Source: CAWGOF01 sp963824225
Lineage (GTDB): Bacteria; Acidobacteriota; Polarisedimenticolia; Polarisedimenticolales; Polarisedimenticolaceae
Length of the DNA: 64,000 bases
Direction: 5' to 3'
Assembly (NCBI GenBank): GCA_963824225.1
Contig: CAWGOF010000003.1
Location: 620,001-684,000, forward strand
In this document: positions 32,619-41,515 of the stretch, one piece after another
How the letters are laid out: every line of letters starts with the position of its first letter
How positions within the stretch are numbered: the first letter of the stretch is position 1
Made by a program: the position numbers and the translations under genes
Notes under the pieces: model-generated
Seen by the model: only the letters and a program-made list of their open reading frames with translations
Databases searched by the model: none
What the model was told of the DNA's origin: nothing

Positions 32619-33860
32619 ATGCGGGGGCGCAACGGAAGGTCGATCGTGCTGGTCCTGGCGGTCGCCGCCGGTGCGCCGACCTGGGCCCAGGACCCGCTCG
32701 AGCCGCCCGACATCGCCAAGTATCTGCGCTGGGGGCCGCTGCGCGCGCGGCCCGGGATCGCGCTCTCGAACCTCGGTTACGACGACAACATCTTCCTCTC
32801 GGGCACCAATATCGTCGGCGACTACACGGCGACCGTCTCGCCGCGCCTCGACGGCCTCGTGCTGTTCGGTGACGGGCCGTTCTTGACGTTCCGCGAGCAG
32901 CTCGACTACACCGCGTATTTCTCGAACTCCGAGCAGAACTACTACGACAACCGCGCCGTGGCCAAGCTGACCGTGCCGTTCCGGCGCTTCGGTGTCATGA
33001 CCGACGGCACGCTCAACCGGATCCGCGAGCGCCCCGTCGACCTCGACGACATCCGGCCGATCCGCCGAGAGACCGGTCTCGGCGCGGCGGTGCTGGTACG
33101 GCCCGGCTGGCGCACGGACGTCGAGGTCCGCGTGGGGCAGATGGCCTACGAGTACTCGGACCCGAACACGTCGCTCGGCGACTCGGCAATTACGAGGCTG
33201 TCGCGCGACGAGGGCTCGCTGAACTTGCGCCTCAAGTACCGTGTCCGGGGACGAACGCGCCTGGTCTTCGACGGCCTGCGCAAGACGATCGATTTCGACG
33301 AGCCCGAGCTGATCGACGGCGTCCCGGTCGCGCGCAAGACCGAGGAGCGCCGGCCGATGTTCGGTGCCGAGCTGCTCACGGGGGGGCCGCTCTCCGGCAC
33401 GCTGCTCGTCGGGTGGGACTGGCTCGACGCGCGCGATCCTCAGCTCGCCGACCTCAGCACGTTCGTCAGCGAGGCGCACGTCGTGTACCGGCTCAACGGC
33501 CGGACGCGGTTCGAGATCGACGGCGTGCGCCTTCCGGGGTTCAGCACGTTCACGAGCGAGAGCTACTACCTGTTGACCGAGATCGGCCTCCGGCCGGTGT
33601 ACTACTTCAACCGTCTGTGGGGCTTCGAGGCCGGGGTGCGCCGCGGCTGGCTCTCGTTTCCCGTCTCCTCGGGCGTCGTCGAGCGGCAGGACGATCTGCT
33701 GCGCTACGACGTCGGGGTGCGGCTGCGGGTGATGGCGAACTCGATGGGCCGGCGCGTCGAGTACTGGTTCCGCGTCGGACGGTACAACCGCGACTCGAAC
33801 CTCGACGGGCTCGACCGCGATCAGTCGACCGTCGGTTTCGGCGCCACGGCCGGGTTCTAG
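32619..33860 (+). CDS. Outer-membrane beta-barrel protein of the EPS export operon (Wzp-like candidate)
   Basis: The 413-residue protein has a signal peptide (VLVLAVAAGAPTWAQ), then alternating amphipathic beta strands with aromatic girdles (YTAYFSNSEQNYYDNRAVAK, FEAGVRRGWLSF) to a C-terminal phenylalanine (GFGATAGF), the outer-membrane insertion signal. Length suits a 16-18-stranded barrel. It lies 36 bp before the OPX gene. In Myxococcus xanthus, short OPX proteins that lack their own outer-membrane helix work with a barrel porin called Wzp; this protein is a good candidate for that role here, an inference from neighbourhood. Confidence 0.82.
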   Translation: MRGRNGRSIVLVLAVAAGAPTWAQDPLEPPDIAKYLRWGPLRARPGIALSNLGYDDNIFLSGTNIVGDYTATVSPRLDGLVLFGDGPFLTFREQLDYTAYFSNSEQNYYDNRAVAKLTVPFRRFGVMTDGTLNRIRERPVDLDDIRPIRRETGLGAAVLVRPGWRTDVEVRVGQMAYEYSDPNTSLGDSAITRLSRDEGSLNLRLKYRVRGRTRLVFDGLRKTIDFDEPELIDGVPVARKTEERRPMFGAELLTGGPLSGTLLVGWDWLDARDPQLADLSTFVSEAHVVYRLNGRTRFEIDGVRLPGFSTFTSESYYLLTEIGLRPVYYFNRLWGFEAGVRRGWLSFPVSSGVVERQDDLLRYDVGVRLRVMANSMGRRVEYWFRVGRYNRDSNLDGLDRDQSTVGFGATAGF

Positions 33861-33896
33861 GTCTATACTGGGCCGACGGCCCCGAGGCTCGCACCC

Positions 33897-34844
33897 ATGA
33901 GATCGACACCAGGACGGCTCCTCATCGCCGCGGCGATGCTCGTCGCGCTCCTGCCCGCACCGGCGGCGGCGCAGGACGAGCCCGCCGCTGCTCAGGAGCC
34001 GCCGCTCGAGCTCGTCGCCCGGCCGGCCGAGGGCAGCTCGATCCCACCGCATCCCGAAGCGGTCGGTCCGGCGCGGCGCTTGGACTACCGCATCGGGCGG
34101 CAGGACCTGCTCGAGGTCGAGGTGTTCGGCGTCGACGAGCTGAAGCAGACCGTGCGCGTCGCCGACGACGGCTCGATCACGATGCCGCTCCTCGGCCGGC
34201 TCGCCGTCGCCGGGCTGACCAAGACCGAGCTCCAGGATCTCGTGGCCAAGCTCCTCGCCGACCGCTACGTCCGCGATCCGCAGGTCACCGTGTTCGTCAA
34301 GGAGTTCGAGTCGAAGAAGATCGCCGTGTCGGGCGCGGTCAAGAGGCCCGGGACGTACGAGATGCTCGGCGCGAAGACGCTGCTCGAGATGATCTCGATG
34401 GCCGGGGGCCTCGACGCCGACCTGGGGAAGGAGATCGTCATCTTCCGGGCCGAGGACGACGGGGGCACGACGCGCCGGCTATCGGTCGACCTGCAGCGCC
34501 TGGTGTACGACGCCGATCCGACGCTCAACCTCGTCGTCGACCCGGGCGACATCATCTACGTCCCGGCGGTCGAGAAGGTGCGGATCTTCGTCGGCGGCGC
34601 GGTCAAGAACCCCGACGTCTACGAGGTGCCGAAGGGCGAGCCGGTGACGGTGCTCAAGGCCGTGACGATCGCCGGCGGCACGACCGACCGGGCGGCCGAG
34701 AAGAAGATCCAGATCATCCGCACCGACCCCAGCGGAAACCGCGTGACGCTCCTCGTCGACCTGCACAAGGTCAAGCGCGGGCGAGCCGAGGATCCGGTGT
34801 TGCGGGCCGACGACATCGTGCTCGTGCCCGAGGCGTTCTTCTGA
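33897..34844 (+). CDS. Polysaccharide export protein, Wza/OPX family, short form
   Basis: The 315-residue protein has a signal peptide (LIAAAMLVALLPAPAAAQ) without a lipobox cysteine. A Poly_export domain (LDYRIGRQDLLEVEVFGVDE to DPQVTVFVKEFESKK) and two SLBB domains follow (ISMAGGLDADLGKEI; TIAGGTTDRAAEKK). It stops at LVPEAFF right after the second SLBB, so the C-terminal amphipathic helix that forms the pore in E. coli Wza is absent. It should sit in the periplasm and dock to Wzc and to the barrel encoded just upstream. TATACT at 33864-33869 may be a -10 box. Its stop overlaps the kinase start. Confidence 0.93.
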   Translation: MRSTPGRLLIAAAMLVALLPAPAAAQDEPAAAQEPPLELVARPAEGSSIPPHPEAVGPARRLDYRIGRQDLLEVEVFGVDELKQTVRVADDGSITMPLLGRLAVAGLTKTELQDLVAKLLADRYVRDPQVTVFVKEFESKKIAVSGAVKRPGTYEMLGAKTLLEMISMAGGLDADLGKEIVIFRAEDDGGTTRRLSVDLQRLVYDADPTLNLVVDPGDIIYVPAVEKVRIFVGGAVKNPDVYEVPKGEPVTVLKAVTIAGGTTDRAAEKKIQIIRTDPSGNRVTLLVDLHKVKRGRAEDPVLRADDIVLVPEAFF

Positions 34845-37096
34845 TGCACGAGACGGTCAAGGACGAGGTGCAGCTGATCGATGCGTGGCACGGCGTGCTG
34901 CGCCGGCGCTGGGTCGTCGTCGCCGCCGTGGCGGCGGTCCTGGTCGTCGCGCTCGTGGCCAGCTTCCTGGCGACACCGCTGTACAAGGCGACGGCGACGC
35001 TGCAGATCGAGCGCCGGAACCCCGAGGTGCTCACGTTCCGCGACCTGTCGCAGGTCGACTACTCGTGGGCTGCGTACACCGACTTCTACCAGACGCAGTA
35101 CAAGCTGATCGCCGGCGAAGGCGTGGCACGACGCACGGTCGAGCGCCCCGAGATCGCGAGCCATCCGCGCTTCGTTCCCCCGTCGTCGCCGCGGCTCGGA
35201 TCGTGGCTGCGCTCGATCCTGCCCCGCCGCGCGGCCCCGGTGCGCGTCGAGGATCCGCTCGACCGGCTCACGCGAACGGTCCTGGCGGGTCTCGAGGTCG
35301 CTCCGGTGCGCAACTCGCACCTCGTCCGTGTGTCGTGGGTCTCGCCCGATCCCGACCTCGCGGCGAAGGTCGCGGAAGGTGTCGCCGACTCCTACATCCG
35401 CGAGACGATGGACTCCCAGAGCATGGCCACGGACCAGGCCCAGGAGTTCCTGGTCGACCAGGTCGCCAAGCTGAAGGTCGAGATCGCCGAGCACGAGAAG
35501 ACGCTCCAGGCCTACGGCGAATCCAAGCACATCCTGTCGGTCGACGAGTCGAGCAACATCACGCTCCAGGCGGTGCGCGACATCTCGGTGCGCCGGACCG
35601 TGGCCCAGGCGGCTCTGGCGACGGCCGAAGCGCAGGTGCGCTCGGTCGAGGGCGTCGAGCCGCAGGCGCTCCCCGAGGTCATGAACTCGGCCCTGATCCA
35701 GGGGCTGCGCCGTGAGCACGCGGCGCTCGAGGCCCAGGTAACCGAAGCCTCGCGCAAGTTCGGGGTCGACTGGCCGGGGATGCGCACGCTCTCGTCGAAG
35801 CTCGAGCAGACCGCGGCGCGCCTGGCGTCCGAGACCGAGCTGATCGCCGAGCAGGTACGCGGGGCGGCGCTCGCGGCCCGCGATCGCGCGCGGGGCGAGG
35901 TCCAGAACTTCGATCGGCTGCTGGCCCAGCAGCAGGACGAGGCCCAGACGCTCAAGCGCGACGCGGTCGAGTTCCAGAGCCTGCAGAGCGTGGTGCAGAA
36001 GAAGCGCGAGACGCTCGACGCGCTGATCGCGCGGCAGAACGAGATGGTGCTCTCGGCGCGGCTCAAGGCGTCCGGCACGGAGCCACTCGACCGGTCGAGC
36101 AACATCCGCATCGTCGAGCATGCGAAGGCCCCGGTCGCTCCGTTCCGCCCGAACGTGCGGCTCAACCTCGTGCTGGGACTGCTCTTCGGTGCCGTCTTCG
36201 GCGTCGGGCTCGCGCTCCTGCTCGACCACCTGGACAACACGATCGGCTCGGTCGAGGAGCTGCAGCGTCTCACCGGTCTCCCCGTCCTCGCCGCGATCCC
36301 GCGCCACGGCGCGGCCTCGACGCCGCTGGCCCGCGTGCGCCGTCGTCACGCACCGGTCGACCCCGGGACGCTCGACCTGATCGCGCACCGCGACGCCAAG
36401 GCCGGAGTGTCCGAGGCATACCGCGACCTGCGGACGGCGATCCTGCTGTCGAACCCCGGCCAGCCGCCGCGCAAGATCGTCGTCACGAGCGCGATGCCCG
36501 AGGAGGGCAAGACCGCGACGGCGACGAACCTGGCGGTCGTCCTGGCGCAGCTCGGTGCGCGCGTGCTGCTCGTCGACACCGACCTGCGCCGGCCGCGGCT
36601 GCACAACGTGTTCGGCGTGTCGAACCGCCACGGGATGAGCAACGCGCTGTCGGGGCTCGAGGCCGACCCGCATCGGCTGATCGTGCCGACCGGTGTCGCG
36701 GGCCTCGACGTGCTGCCCAGCGGCCCGGTGCCACCGAACCCGTCCGAGCTCCTCAACTCGCCGACGTTCACGGCCCTCGCGCGGTCGTTCCTCGACGCGG
36801 GCTACGACCACGTGATCTACGACTCGCCACCCGTGCTGTCGGTCGCCGACGCGGTCGTGCTGGCGAGCGCGGTCGACACGTGCGTCGTCGTCGTTCGCGC
36901 CGGCCGCACGCCGCGCCAGTCGGTGCGCGTCGCGGTGGACAAGGCGCGCCAGGTCGGCGGCGTATCGTTCGGGCTCGTGCTCAACGACCTCGACCCCGAG
37001 CGTCACGGTGCCGCGCGCTACGGCTACCACCGGGCGTACGGGCGGTACGGCGACGACGTGGCGAGCGACGGGCCGCGGAGCGCGACCGGAGCCTGA
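34844..37096 (+). CDS. Wzc-type polysaccharide co-polymerase and BY-tyrosine kinase (copy 2)
   Basis: The 750-residue protein has the same plan as copy 1: a Wzz domain with helix near residues 25-48, a coiled-coil periplasmic domain, a second helix (LNLVLGLLFGAVFGVGLALL), and the kinase with Walker A AMPEEGKTA (K556), A' LLVDTDLRRPR and Walker B VIYDSPP. The C-terminal tail carries only four tyrosines (RYGYHRAYGRYG) against seven in copy 1, which points to different phosphorylation control. It overlaps the OPX stop by one base (TGATG), so OPX and kinase are co-translated, as Wza and Wzc commonly are. Confidence 0.94.
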   Translation: MHETVKDEVQLIDAWHGVLRRRWVVVAAVAAVLVVALVASFLATPLYKATATLQIERRNPEVLTFRDLSQVDYSWAAYTDFYQTQYKLIAGEGVARRTVERPEIASHPRFVPPSSPRLGSWLRSILPRRAAPVRVEDPLDRLTRTVLAGLEVAPVRNSHLVRVSWVSPDPDLAAKVAEGVADSYIRETMDSQSMATDQAQEFLVDQVAKLKVEIAEHEKTLQAYGESKHILSVDESSNITLQAVRDISVRRTVAQAALATAEAQVRSVEGVEPQALPEVMNSALIQGLRREHAALEAQVTEASRKFGVDWPGMRTLSSKLEQTAARLASETELIAEQVRGAALAARDRARGEVQNFDRLLAQQQDEAQTLKRDAVEFQSLQSVVQKKRETLDALIARQNEMVLSARLKASGTEPLDRSSNIRIVEHAKAPVAPFRPNVRLNLVLGLLFGAVFGVGLALLLDHLDNTIGSVEELQRLTGLPVLAAIPRHGAASTPLARVRRRHAPVDPGTLDLIAHRDAKAGVSEAYRDLRTAILLSNPGQPPRKIVVTSAMPEEGKTATATNLAVVLAQLGARVLLVDTDLRRPRLHNVFGVSNRHGMSNALSGLEADPHRLIVPTGVAGLDVLPSGPVPPNPSELLNSPTFTALARSFLDAGYDHVIYDSPPVLSVADAVVLASAVDTCVVVVRAGRTPRQSVRVAVDKARQVGGVSFGLVLNDLDPERHGAARYGYHRAYGRYGDDVASDGPRSATGA

Positions 37097-37099
37097 TCC

Positions 37100-38506
37100 G
37101 TGGAGCCGGGCCGACCGGACGTCCTGGGTCGTGCGCTCGAGCTGGGCCTCGCCGCGCTCGTCGTCCTCGCACCGTGGCCGTTCGGCGGCGTGCCGCCCGC
37201 GGGACGGCTCGCGATCGAGCTCGCCGCGCTCGCGCTTCTGACGATCTGGTGCGCTCGCGCCCTGGTCCACGGCGTCGTCCTCCCGCCGCGCGCCGTGACG
37301 GTCGGGATCGCGCTCGCCCTCGCGCTCGCGGCGATCCAGGCGCTCCCACTCGGGGAAGCGATCGTGTCCCGCGTCTCCCCGCGCGCGGCGAAGCTGCGGG
37401 AGGAGGTCCGGCCACCCGAGGCTGTGCTCGGAGCCGAGGCCCGGATCCTGGGCCTCGAGCCGCGGTCCTTGGCATCGCCGGGTCTCGCGCTGTCGGTCGA
37501 TCCGGTGGCGACGGCGTCCGCGCTGCGGACCGGCGCTGCGGTCGTCGCGCTCCTGCTCGTCGCCACGACGGTCGGCGCGCTCGGCGGCGCGCGGCGCGTC
37601 GTTCTCGCCCTCCTCCTCGGGTGCGCGCTCCAAGGGTGCTACGGGATGCTCGTCCTGCTCTCGGGCCACGATCGGATCTGGCACGTCCCGAAGGTGTACA
37701 ACCTCGATGCGGCGACCGGGACGTACGTCAACAAGAACCACTTTGCCTGTCTGCTCGCGATGGGGCTCGCCTGCGGTCTGGGCCTGATCCTCGCTCGGGC
37801 ACGGGCGACGACCGGCCGCACGCTGCGCGATCGCCTGGTCCTCGGCCTCGACGCGCGGGGCAGCCGAACGGCGCTCGTCGGCCTGTCGTTCGCGATCGCG
37901 TTCGCGGGCCTGCTGACTTCGTTCTCGCGGGCCGGGATCGCGGCGGGTGTGCTCGGTCTCGCCCTCGCCGCGCTCGGCAGCCGGATCGCGCGGACCCCGC
38001 GGCACGTCGTGCCGCTCGTCGTCGTCCTCGCCCTCGCCGCGCTCCCGCTGGCGCAGATCGGAGCGGATCGCCTGGCCGCACAGTACGCGGACTCGCCTGA
38101 GCAGCTCGCGAGCGGAAGGCTCGCCGTGTGGCGCGACACGCTGCGACTCGCGGCCGCGTATCCCGCGGTCGGCGCGGGCTTCGGCACGTTCGCCGCGATC
38201 TACCCGTCCTACCGGTCGCCCGACGTCCGGCGGTTCTACGACCACGCGCACAACGATCCGCTCGAGGTCCTGGCCGAGGGAGGCGTCCTCGGGGCCGCGC
38301 TCTTGGCGCTCGTCGCCGGCACGATCCTCGTGCGTGCGGTGCGGGCGATCGCCCACGCCGAGCACGCGCTCGCGGCGGGGATCGCCGCGGCGATCTGCGC
38401 GTTCGCGGCCCACGGCCTCGTCGACTTCAACGGACACATCCCGGCGAACCTGGCCATCGCGACGGTGCTCGCCGGCCTGCTCCTCGGCCACGAGCACGAC
38501 GCGTGA
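37100..38506 (+). CDS. O-antigen ligase / polymerase family membrane protein (Wzy_C), copy 2
   Basis: This 468-residue protein has about twelve helices and is the same length as copy 1 at 16428. Shared landmarks are PWPFGGVPPAGR, GTYVNKNHFACLLAMG, SFSRAGIAAGVLGLAL, GAGFGTFAAIYPSYR and YDHAHNDPLEVLAEGG. The two histidines in the last motif are in the Wzy_C loop. The GTG start lies three bases after the kinase stop and its stop overlaps the next gene (GTGA). It could ligate polymer to an acceptor while the separate Wzy at 20296 polymerises; which does what is not clear from sequence. Confidence 0.88.
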   Translation: MEPGRPDVLGRALELGLAALVVLAPWPFGGVPPAGRLAIELAALALLTIWCARALVHGVVLPPRAVTVGIALALALAAIQALPLGEAIVSRVSPRAAKLREEVRPPEAVLGAEARILGLEPRSLASPGLALSVDPVATASALRTGAAVVALLLVATTVGALGGARRVVLALLLGCALQGCYGMLVLLSGHDRIWHVPKVYNLDAATGTYVNKNHFACLLAMGLACGLGLILARARATTGRTLRDRLVLGLDARGSRTALVGLSFAIAFAGLLTSFSRAGIAAGVLGLALAALGSRIARTPRHVVPLVVVLALAALPLAQIGADRLAAQYADSPEQLASGRLAVWRDTLRLAAAYPAVGAGFGTFAAIYPSYRSPDVRRFYDHAHNDPLEVLAEGGVLGAALLALVAGTILVRAVRAIAHAEHALAAGIAAAICAFAAHGLVDFNGHIPANLAIATVLAGLLLGHEHDA

Positions 38507-39639
38507 CGCTCCACCGGCTGCGGGTCGTGGAGCACGACGCGAGACACGCGGCTCGCCCGCACCGGGCCGCGGCGATCGGCTGGACCTCAGGCCTCGTCGC
38601 CGCGGCGCTCCTCGCGACCGCGCTCGGCGCGGACGCTGCGCGCCGAGCATCGGACGCTCGGGGACGCGCCGACGGAGCGTTGCGCCTGGCCCTCGAGCGT
38701 GGAAACGACGACCCGACCGTGCGCCGGGAGCTCGACGACCTGCGCCGGCCGCTCGGCCGCCGGCCGCTCGACAGCCGCACGCGCGTGGCCTACGCCGCGG
38801 CGCTCTCCGGCCTGGCCACGACCACGCGCGACCTCGAAGCCGCGGCATTCCACGCCCGGACCGCGGCGAGCCTCGCTCCCGTCACGGTGCCGGTCGTTCG
38901 TGGCGCGGTTCTCGTGCTCGCCCGCTCAGGGAGCATCGAGCCCGCGCTCGAGAGGCTCCAAGGCATGTTCACCTACGACGCGCCCGCGGCCGCTCGCCTG
39001 CTGCTCGAGATCGAGGCGCTCGTGCCGCCCGGCCGTGTGTCTGAGGTCGTAGTCGCCTCGCCCACCGCGCTCCTGGCCTGGTCGCGCGTACTCGACCAGG
39101 CCGGCCGACGCAACGAGTCCGACGCCGTGCTCGACAATGCGCGCTCGAGCTGGCCCGCGGACCTCGATCTGCTCGTCGAGGCCGCAGCGCGGGCGTACCG
39201 GACGTCCGACCTCCCGCGGCTCGGGAAGCTCCTCGGGCCGGAGCTCGCGCTTCCACGAGACCGCCGCGCGGGGATACTCCACACGTATCGCGCGCTCGTC
39301 GCCGCGCGCGCGGGCGACGCGGGTGCGGCCCGCTCGGACGTCGAGCGGGCCCTCGACCTCGATCCGGACAACGCGTGGCTGCGCATCCTCGCCGGGGACG
39401 CGCTCGACGCCGCCGGAGCGCTCGACGACGCGGTGGCTCTGTGGACCGCCGTGCGGTTCACGGCCCCGGACACGCCGGTCGCGACGCGTGTGGCCGCGCT
39501 CAGGCGCCTGGCCCGCGTCGACGAGCGCCGGGCACGTGCGGGCAGCGCGCTGCGGCAGTGGCGCGAGGTTCTGGCACTCGCTCCCGGGGACCCCGAGGCC
39601 GCGCGGCGTGTGGCGGCGCTGACCGGCGTCGCGCCTTGA
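38503..39639 (+). CDS. Membrane-anchored TPR protein of the EPS operon
   Basis: The 378-residue protein begins with a basic stretch and one membrane helix (TSGLVAAALLATALGADAA), followed by degenerate TPRs (AAFHARTAASLAPVTVPVVR, GDAGAARSDVERALDLDPDN, LRQWREVLALAPGDPEAARR). The start is GTG in a GTGA overlap with the upstream Wzy_C gene. Wzy_C ligases are often followed by periplasmic TPR partners, so it probably assists that protein. It has no enzymatic motif. Confidence 0.8.
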   Translation: MTLHRLRVVEHDARHAARPHRAAAIGWTSGLVAAALLATALGADAARRASDARGRADGALRLALERGNDDPTVRRELDDLRRPLGRRPLDSRTRVAYAAALSGLATTTRDLEAAAFHARTAASLAPVTVPVVRGAVLVLARSGSIEPALERLQGMFTYDAPAAARLLLEIEALVPPGRVSEVVVASPTALLAWSRVLDQAGRRNESDAVLDNARSSWPADLDLLVEAAARAYRTSDLPRLGKLLGPELALPRDRRAGILHTYRALVAARAGDAGAARSDVERALDLDPDNAWLRILAGDALDAAGALDDAVALWTAVRFTAPDTPVATRVAALRRLARVDERRARAGSALRQWREVLALAPGDPEAARRVAALTGVAP

Positions 39640-39692
39640 CCGCGTCCGACGCGTCACGTACGCTCCCCGATTCCGCCGGGGGAGCCACGCGC

Positions 39693-40397
39693 GTGCCGCT
39701 CTTGTCGATCGTCGTTCCGGTCTACAACGAAGAGTCGACCCTGGCCCAGCTCGTCGCCGCGGTCCTCGCGGCCCCGCTCCCCGCGGGAATCGAGCGCGAG
39801 ATCGTCGTGGTCGACGACGGCTCGAGCGATGGAACGCCGCGCGCCCTCGAAGCGTTCCGGGACGAGCCGCGGGTCCGCGCGTTCCGCCAGCCCCGCAACC
39901 TGGGCAAGGGCGCTGCGCTGCGCCGCGGCTTCGCCGAGGCGCGCGGCGATTTCGTGGTCGTGCAGGACGCCGACCTCGAGTACGACCCGCGCGAGTACCC
40001 CAAGCTCCTCGCGCCGGTGCTCGAGGGCAAGGCCGACGTGGTCTACGGCTCGCGGTTCGCGGGTGGGGACGCCCATCGCGTGCTGCTGTTCTGGCACTAC
40101 GTCGGCAACCGGTTCCTGACGCTCTTGTCGAACGCGTTCACGAACCTGAACCTGACCGACATGGAGACGTGCTACAAGCTGTTCCGCGGCGACGTCCTGC
40201 GCCGTGTCGAGCTGCAGGAGGATCGGTTCGGCTTCGAGCCCGAGGTCACGGCCAAGGTCGCGCGGCTCGGGGTGCGGATCTACGAGGTCGGCATCACCTA
40301 CTGGGGCCGCACGTACGACGAGGGGAAGAAGATCCACTGGCGCGACGGCGTCGCGGCGCTCGGCTGCATCATCAAGTACGGGCTGCTGCGCGGCTGA
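39693..40397 (+). CDS. Glycosyltransferase family 2, dolichol-phosphate-mannose-synthase-like
   Basis: The 234-residue GT-A enzyme has LSIVVPVYNEESTLAQLV, VVDDGSSDGTPRAL, the DAD metal motif in VVQDADLEYDP and the DPMS-type TDMETCYKLFRGDVL with GFEPEVTAKVARLG. It lacks the C-terminal membrane helices of GtrB-type proteins. Such enzymes transfer a sugar to polyprenyl phosphate. The GTG at 39693, eight bases after GGGGGAG, is preferred; a TTG at 39636 overlapping the previous stop is the alternative. It ends the second EPS operon. Confidence 0.88.
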   Translation: MPLLSIVVPVYNEESTLAQLVAAVLAAPLPAGIEREIVVVDDGSSDGTPRALEAFRDEPRVRAFRQPRNLGKGAALRRGFAEARGDFVVVQDADLEYDPREYPKLLAPVLEGKADVVYGSRFAGGDAHRVLLFWHYVGNRFLTLLSNAFTNLNLTDMETCYKLFRGDVLRRVELQEDRFGFEPEVTAKVARLGVRIYEVGITYWGRTYDEGKKIHWRDGVAALGCIIKYGLLRG

Positions 40398-40416
40398 GAC
40401 GCGGCCGAGCCCGCGA

Positions 40417-40728
40417 TCATCGCCGCCTGCGGTACGTCGCTTCGCGGTACGCAAATGCCAAGACGAGCCCTCCGCCGATCGCGATCGTCGCCGTGACGCC
40501 GAGGATCGTCAGGATCCCCGACGACAGCGGAACGCCGTGACCGGTGGCACGCAGAGCGCCGATGACCGCGGCCGAGCCGATGACGAACCCCCAGAACGAT
40601 GCGGCACCGAAATACGCGGCGCGAAGCCGACCCCGCGGACTGTGGCCCGGTCGCGACTCGGCTCGATCCGACGCCGACCGGCGCGCCACGCGCCCGCGCG
40701 TGGACCGGGTTGCGGGGGCCGGACCCAT
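40417..40728 (-). CDS. Small two-helix membrane protein
   Basis: The 103-residue protein (131 if the in-frame start at 40812 is used) has a long basic N-terminus followed by two membrane helices (GAASFWGFVIGSAAVIGALR and GILTILGVTATIAIGGGLVL) and a basic C-terminus. I do not recognise it. It stands alone on the minus strand between the second EPS operon and paralog 3. Good hydrophobic segments favour a real gene, but the start is uncertain. Confidence 0.5.
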   Translation of the reverse strand: MGPAPATRSTRGRVARRSASDRAESRPGHSPRGRLRAAYFGAASFWGFVIGSAAVIGALRATGHGVPLSSGILTILGVTATIAIGGGLVLAFAYREATYRRRR

Positions 40729-40799
40729 CGCGCCCTCTTCGAAGGTGGTTGCCAAGCGGCTCGACTCCGCTCTAGAGTAGCCGCCGGGAGCGTAGGGTG

Positions 40800-41441
40800 A
40801 TGTCAGGCCCAAATCAAGCTAGGTGCACGCGAATCCCGTTGCGTTCGTGCAGCACCGTCCTCGTTCTGGCGCTCGTGGCGCTGCCCGGTTTCGGGACCGT
40901 GCGGGCCCAGAACGAGCCACAAGCCGCTCCGCCGGAGACCGCGCCGTCCCCGTCCCCCACCCCGGCCCCGACCGTGCCGAGCTCGAAGCTCAGCGGGCGC
41001 GTGGCCGGCTCCGACGGCGCGGCGACCGCCGGGGCAACGGTGCTCGCGTACCATCTGTCGACGGAGCAGCTGTTTCGGTCGACCCCCACGGACCCCCAGG
41101 GCAAATTCGCGTTCGACGCCGTCCCGTATGGATACTTCGACCTGGCCGTGCTGTCCTCCGACGGGCTGTACGTCGCCGATGCGGTGGTCAACGTGCCGCC
41201 CGCCGGGAAGATCTCGGTGTCGCTCGCGCTCACGCCGGGGGCGACCGCGGAGGCACTGCGCACGTTCCCCGGCACCGAGCAGCAACCGGTCGGGATCGCG
41301 GCCGTCAATCGCAAGGACGGCAAGGGTTTCTGGGGTAGCGCCGCCGGCATCGCCATCATTGCGGGTGGCGGCGCGGTCGCGCTCGCGCTGCTCGCGAGCG
41401 GCGGAGACGGCGACAGTCCGTCGAGCCCCAGCGCGCCTTGA
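40800..41441 (+). CDS. Secreted carboxypeptidase-regulatory-like protein with C-terminal TM and SPS tail (paralog 3)
   Basis: The 213-residue protein has a signal sequence (TVLVLALVALPGFGTVRAQ), a Pro/Ser/Thr-rich stretch, one beta-sandwich domain (LSGRVAGSDGAATAGATVLA to FAFDAVPYGYFDLAVL), a tryptophan (GKGFWGS) before the C-terminal helix (GIAIIAGGGAVALALLA) and the tail SGGDGDSPSSPSAP. It is the most divergent of the four paralogs, with the least acidic tail. The end overlaps a candidate promoter for paralog 4. Its function is unknown. Confidence 0.8.
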   Translation: MSGPNQARCTRIPLRSCSTVLVLALVALPGFGTVRAQNEPQAAPPETAPSPSPTPAPTVPSSKLSGRVAGSDGAATAGATVLAYHLSTEQLFRSTPTDPQGKFAFDAVPYGYFDLAVLSSDGLYVADAVVNVPPAGKISVSLALTPGATAEALRTFPGTEQQPVGIAAVNRKDGKGFWGSAAGIAIIAGGGAVALALLASGGDGDSPSSPSAP

Positions 41442-41468
41442 CACGAGCCCCGACGACGACGGCATAAT
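41438..41468 (+). promoter_or_regulatory. Candidate promoter for paralog 4
   Basis: A perfect TTGACA (41438-41443), overlapping the stop of paralog 3, and CATAAT (41463-41468, five of six) lie upstream of the ATG at 41516. The 19-bp spacer is longer than the usual 16-18, so activity may be weak or factor-dependent. Confidence 0.4.
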
Positions 41469-41515
41469 GGGCGCCTTTGCTGCGGTCGGGGTGCCCGGCC
41501 CGAGGAGAAAACTCG

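Noticed and set aside
34619..38848. 1409-codon open frame on the minus strand opposite the second Wzc and Wzy_C genes
   Set aside because: It is antisense to well-supported genes, has Arg/Glu/Asp-rich composition without domains, and arises from high-G+C codon bias that removes stops.
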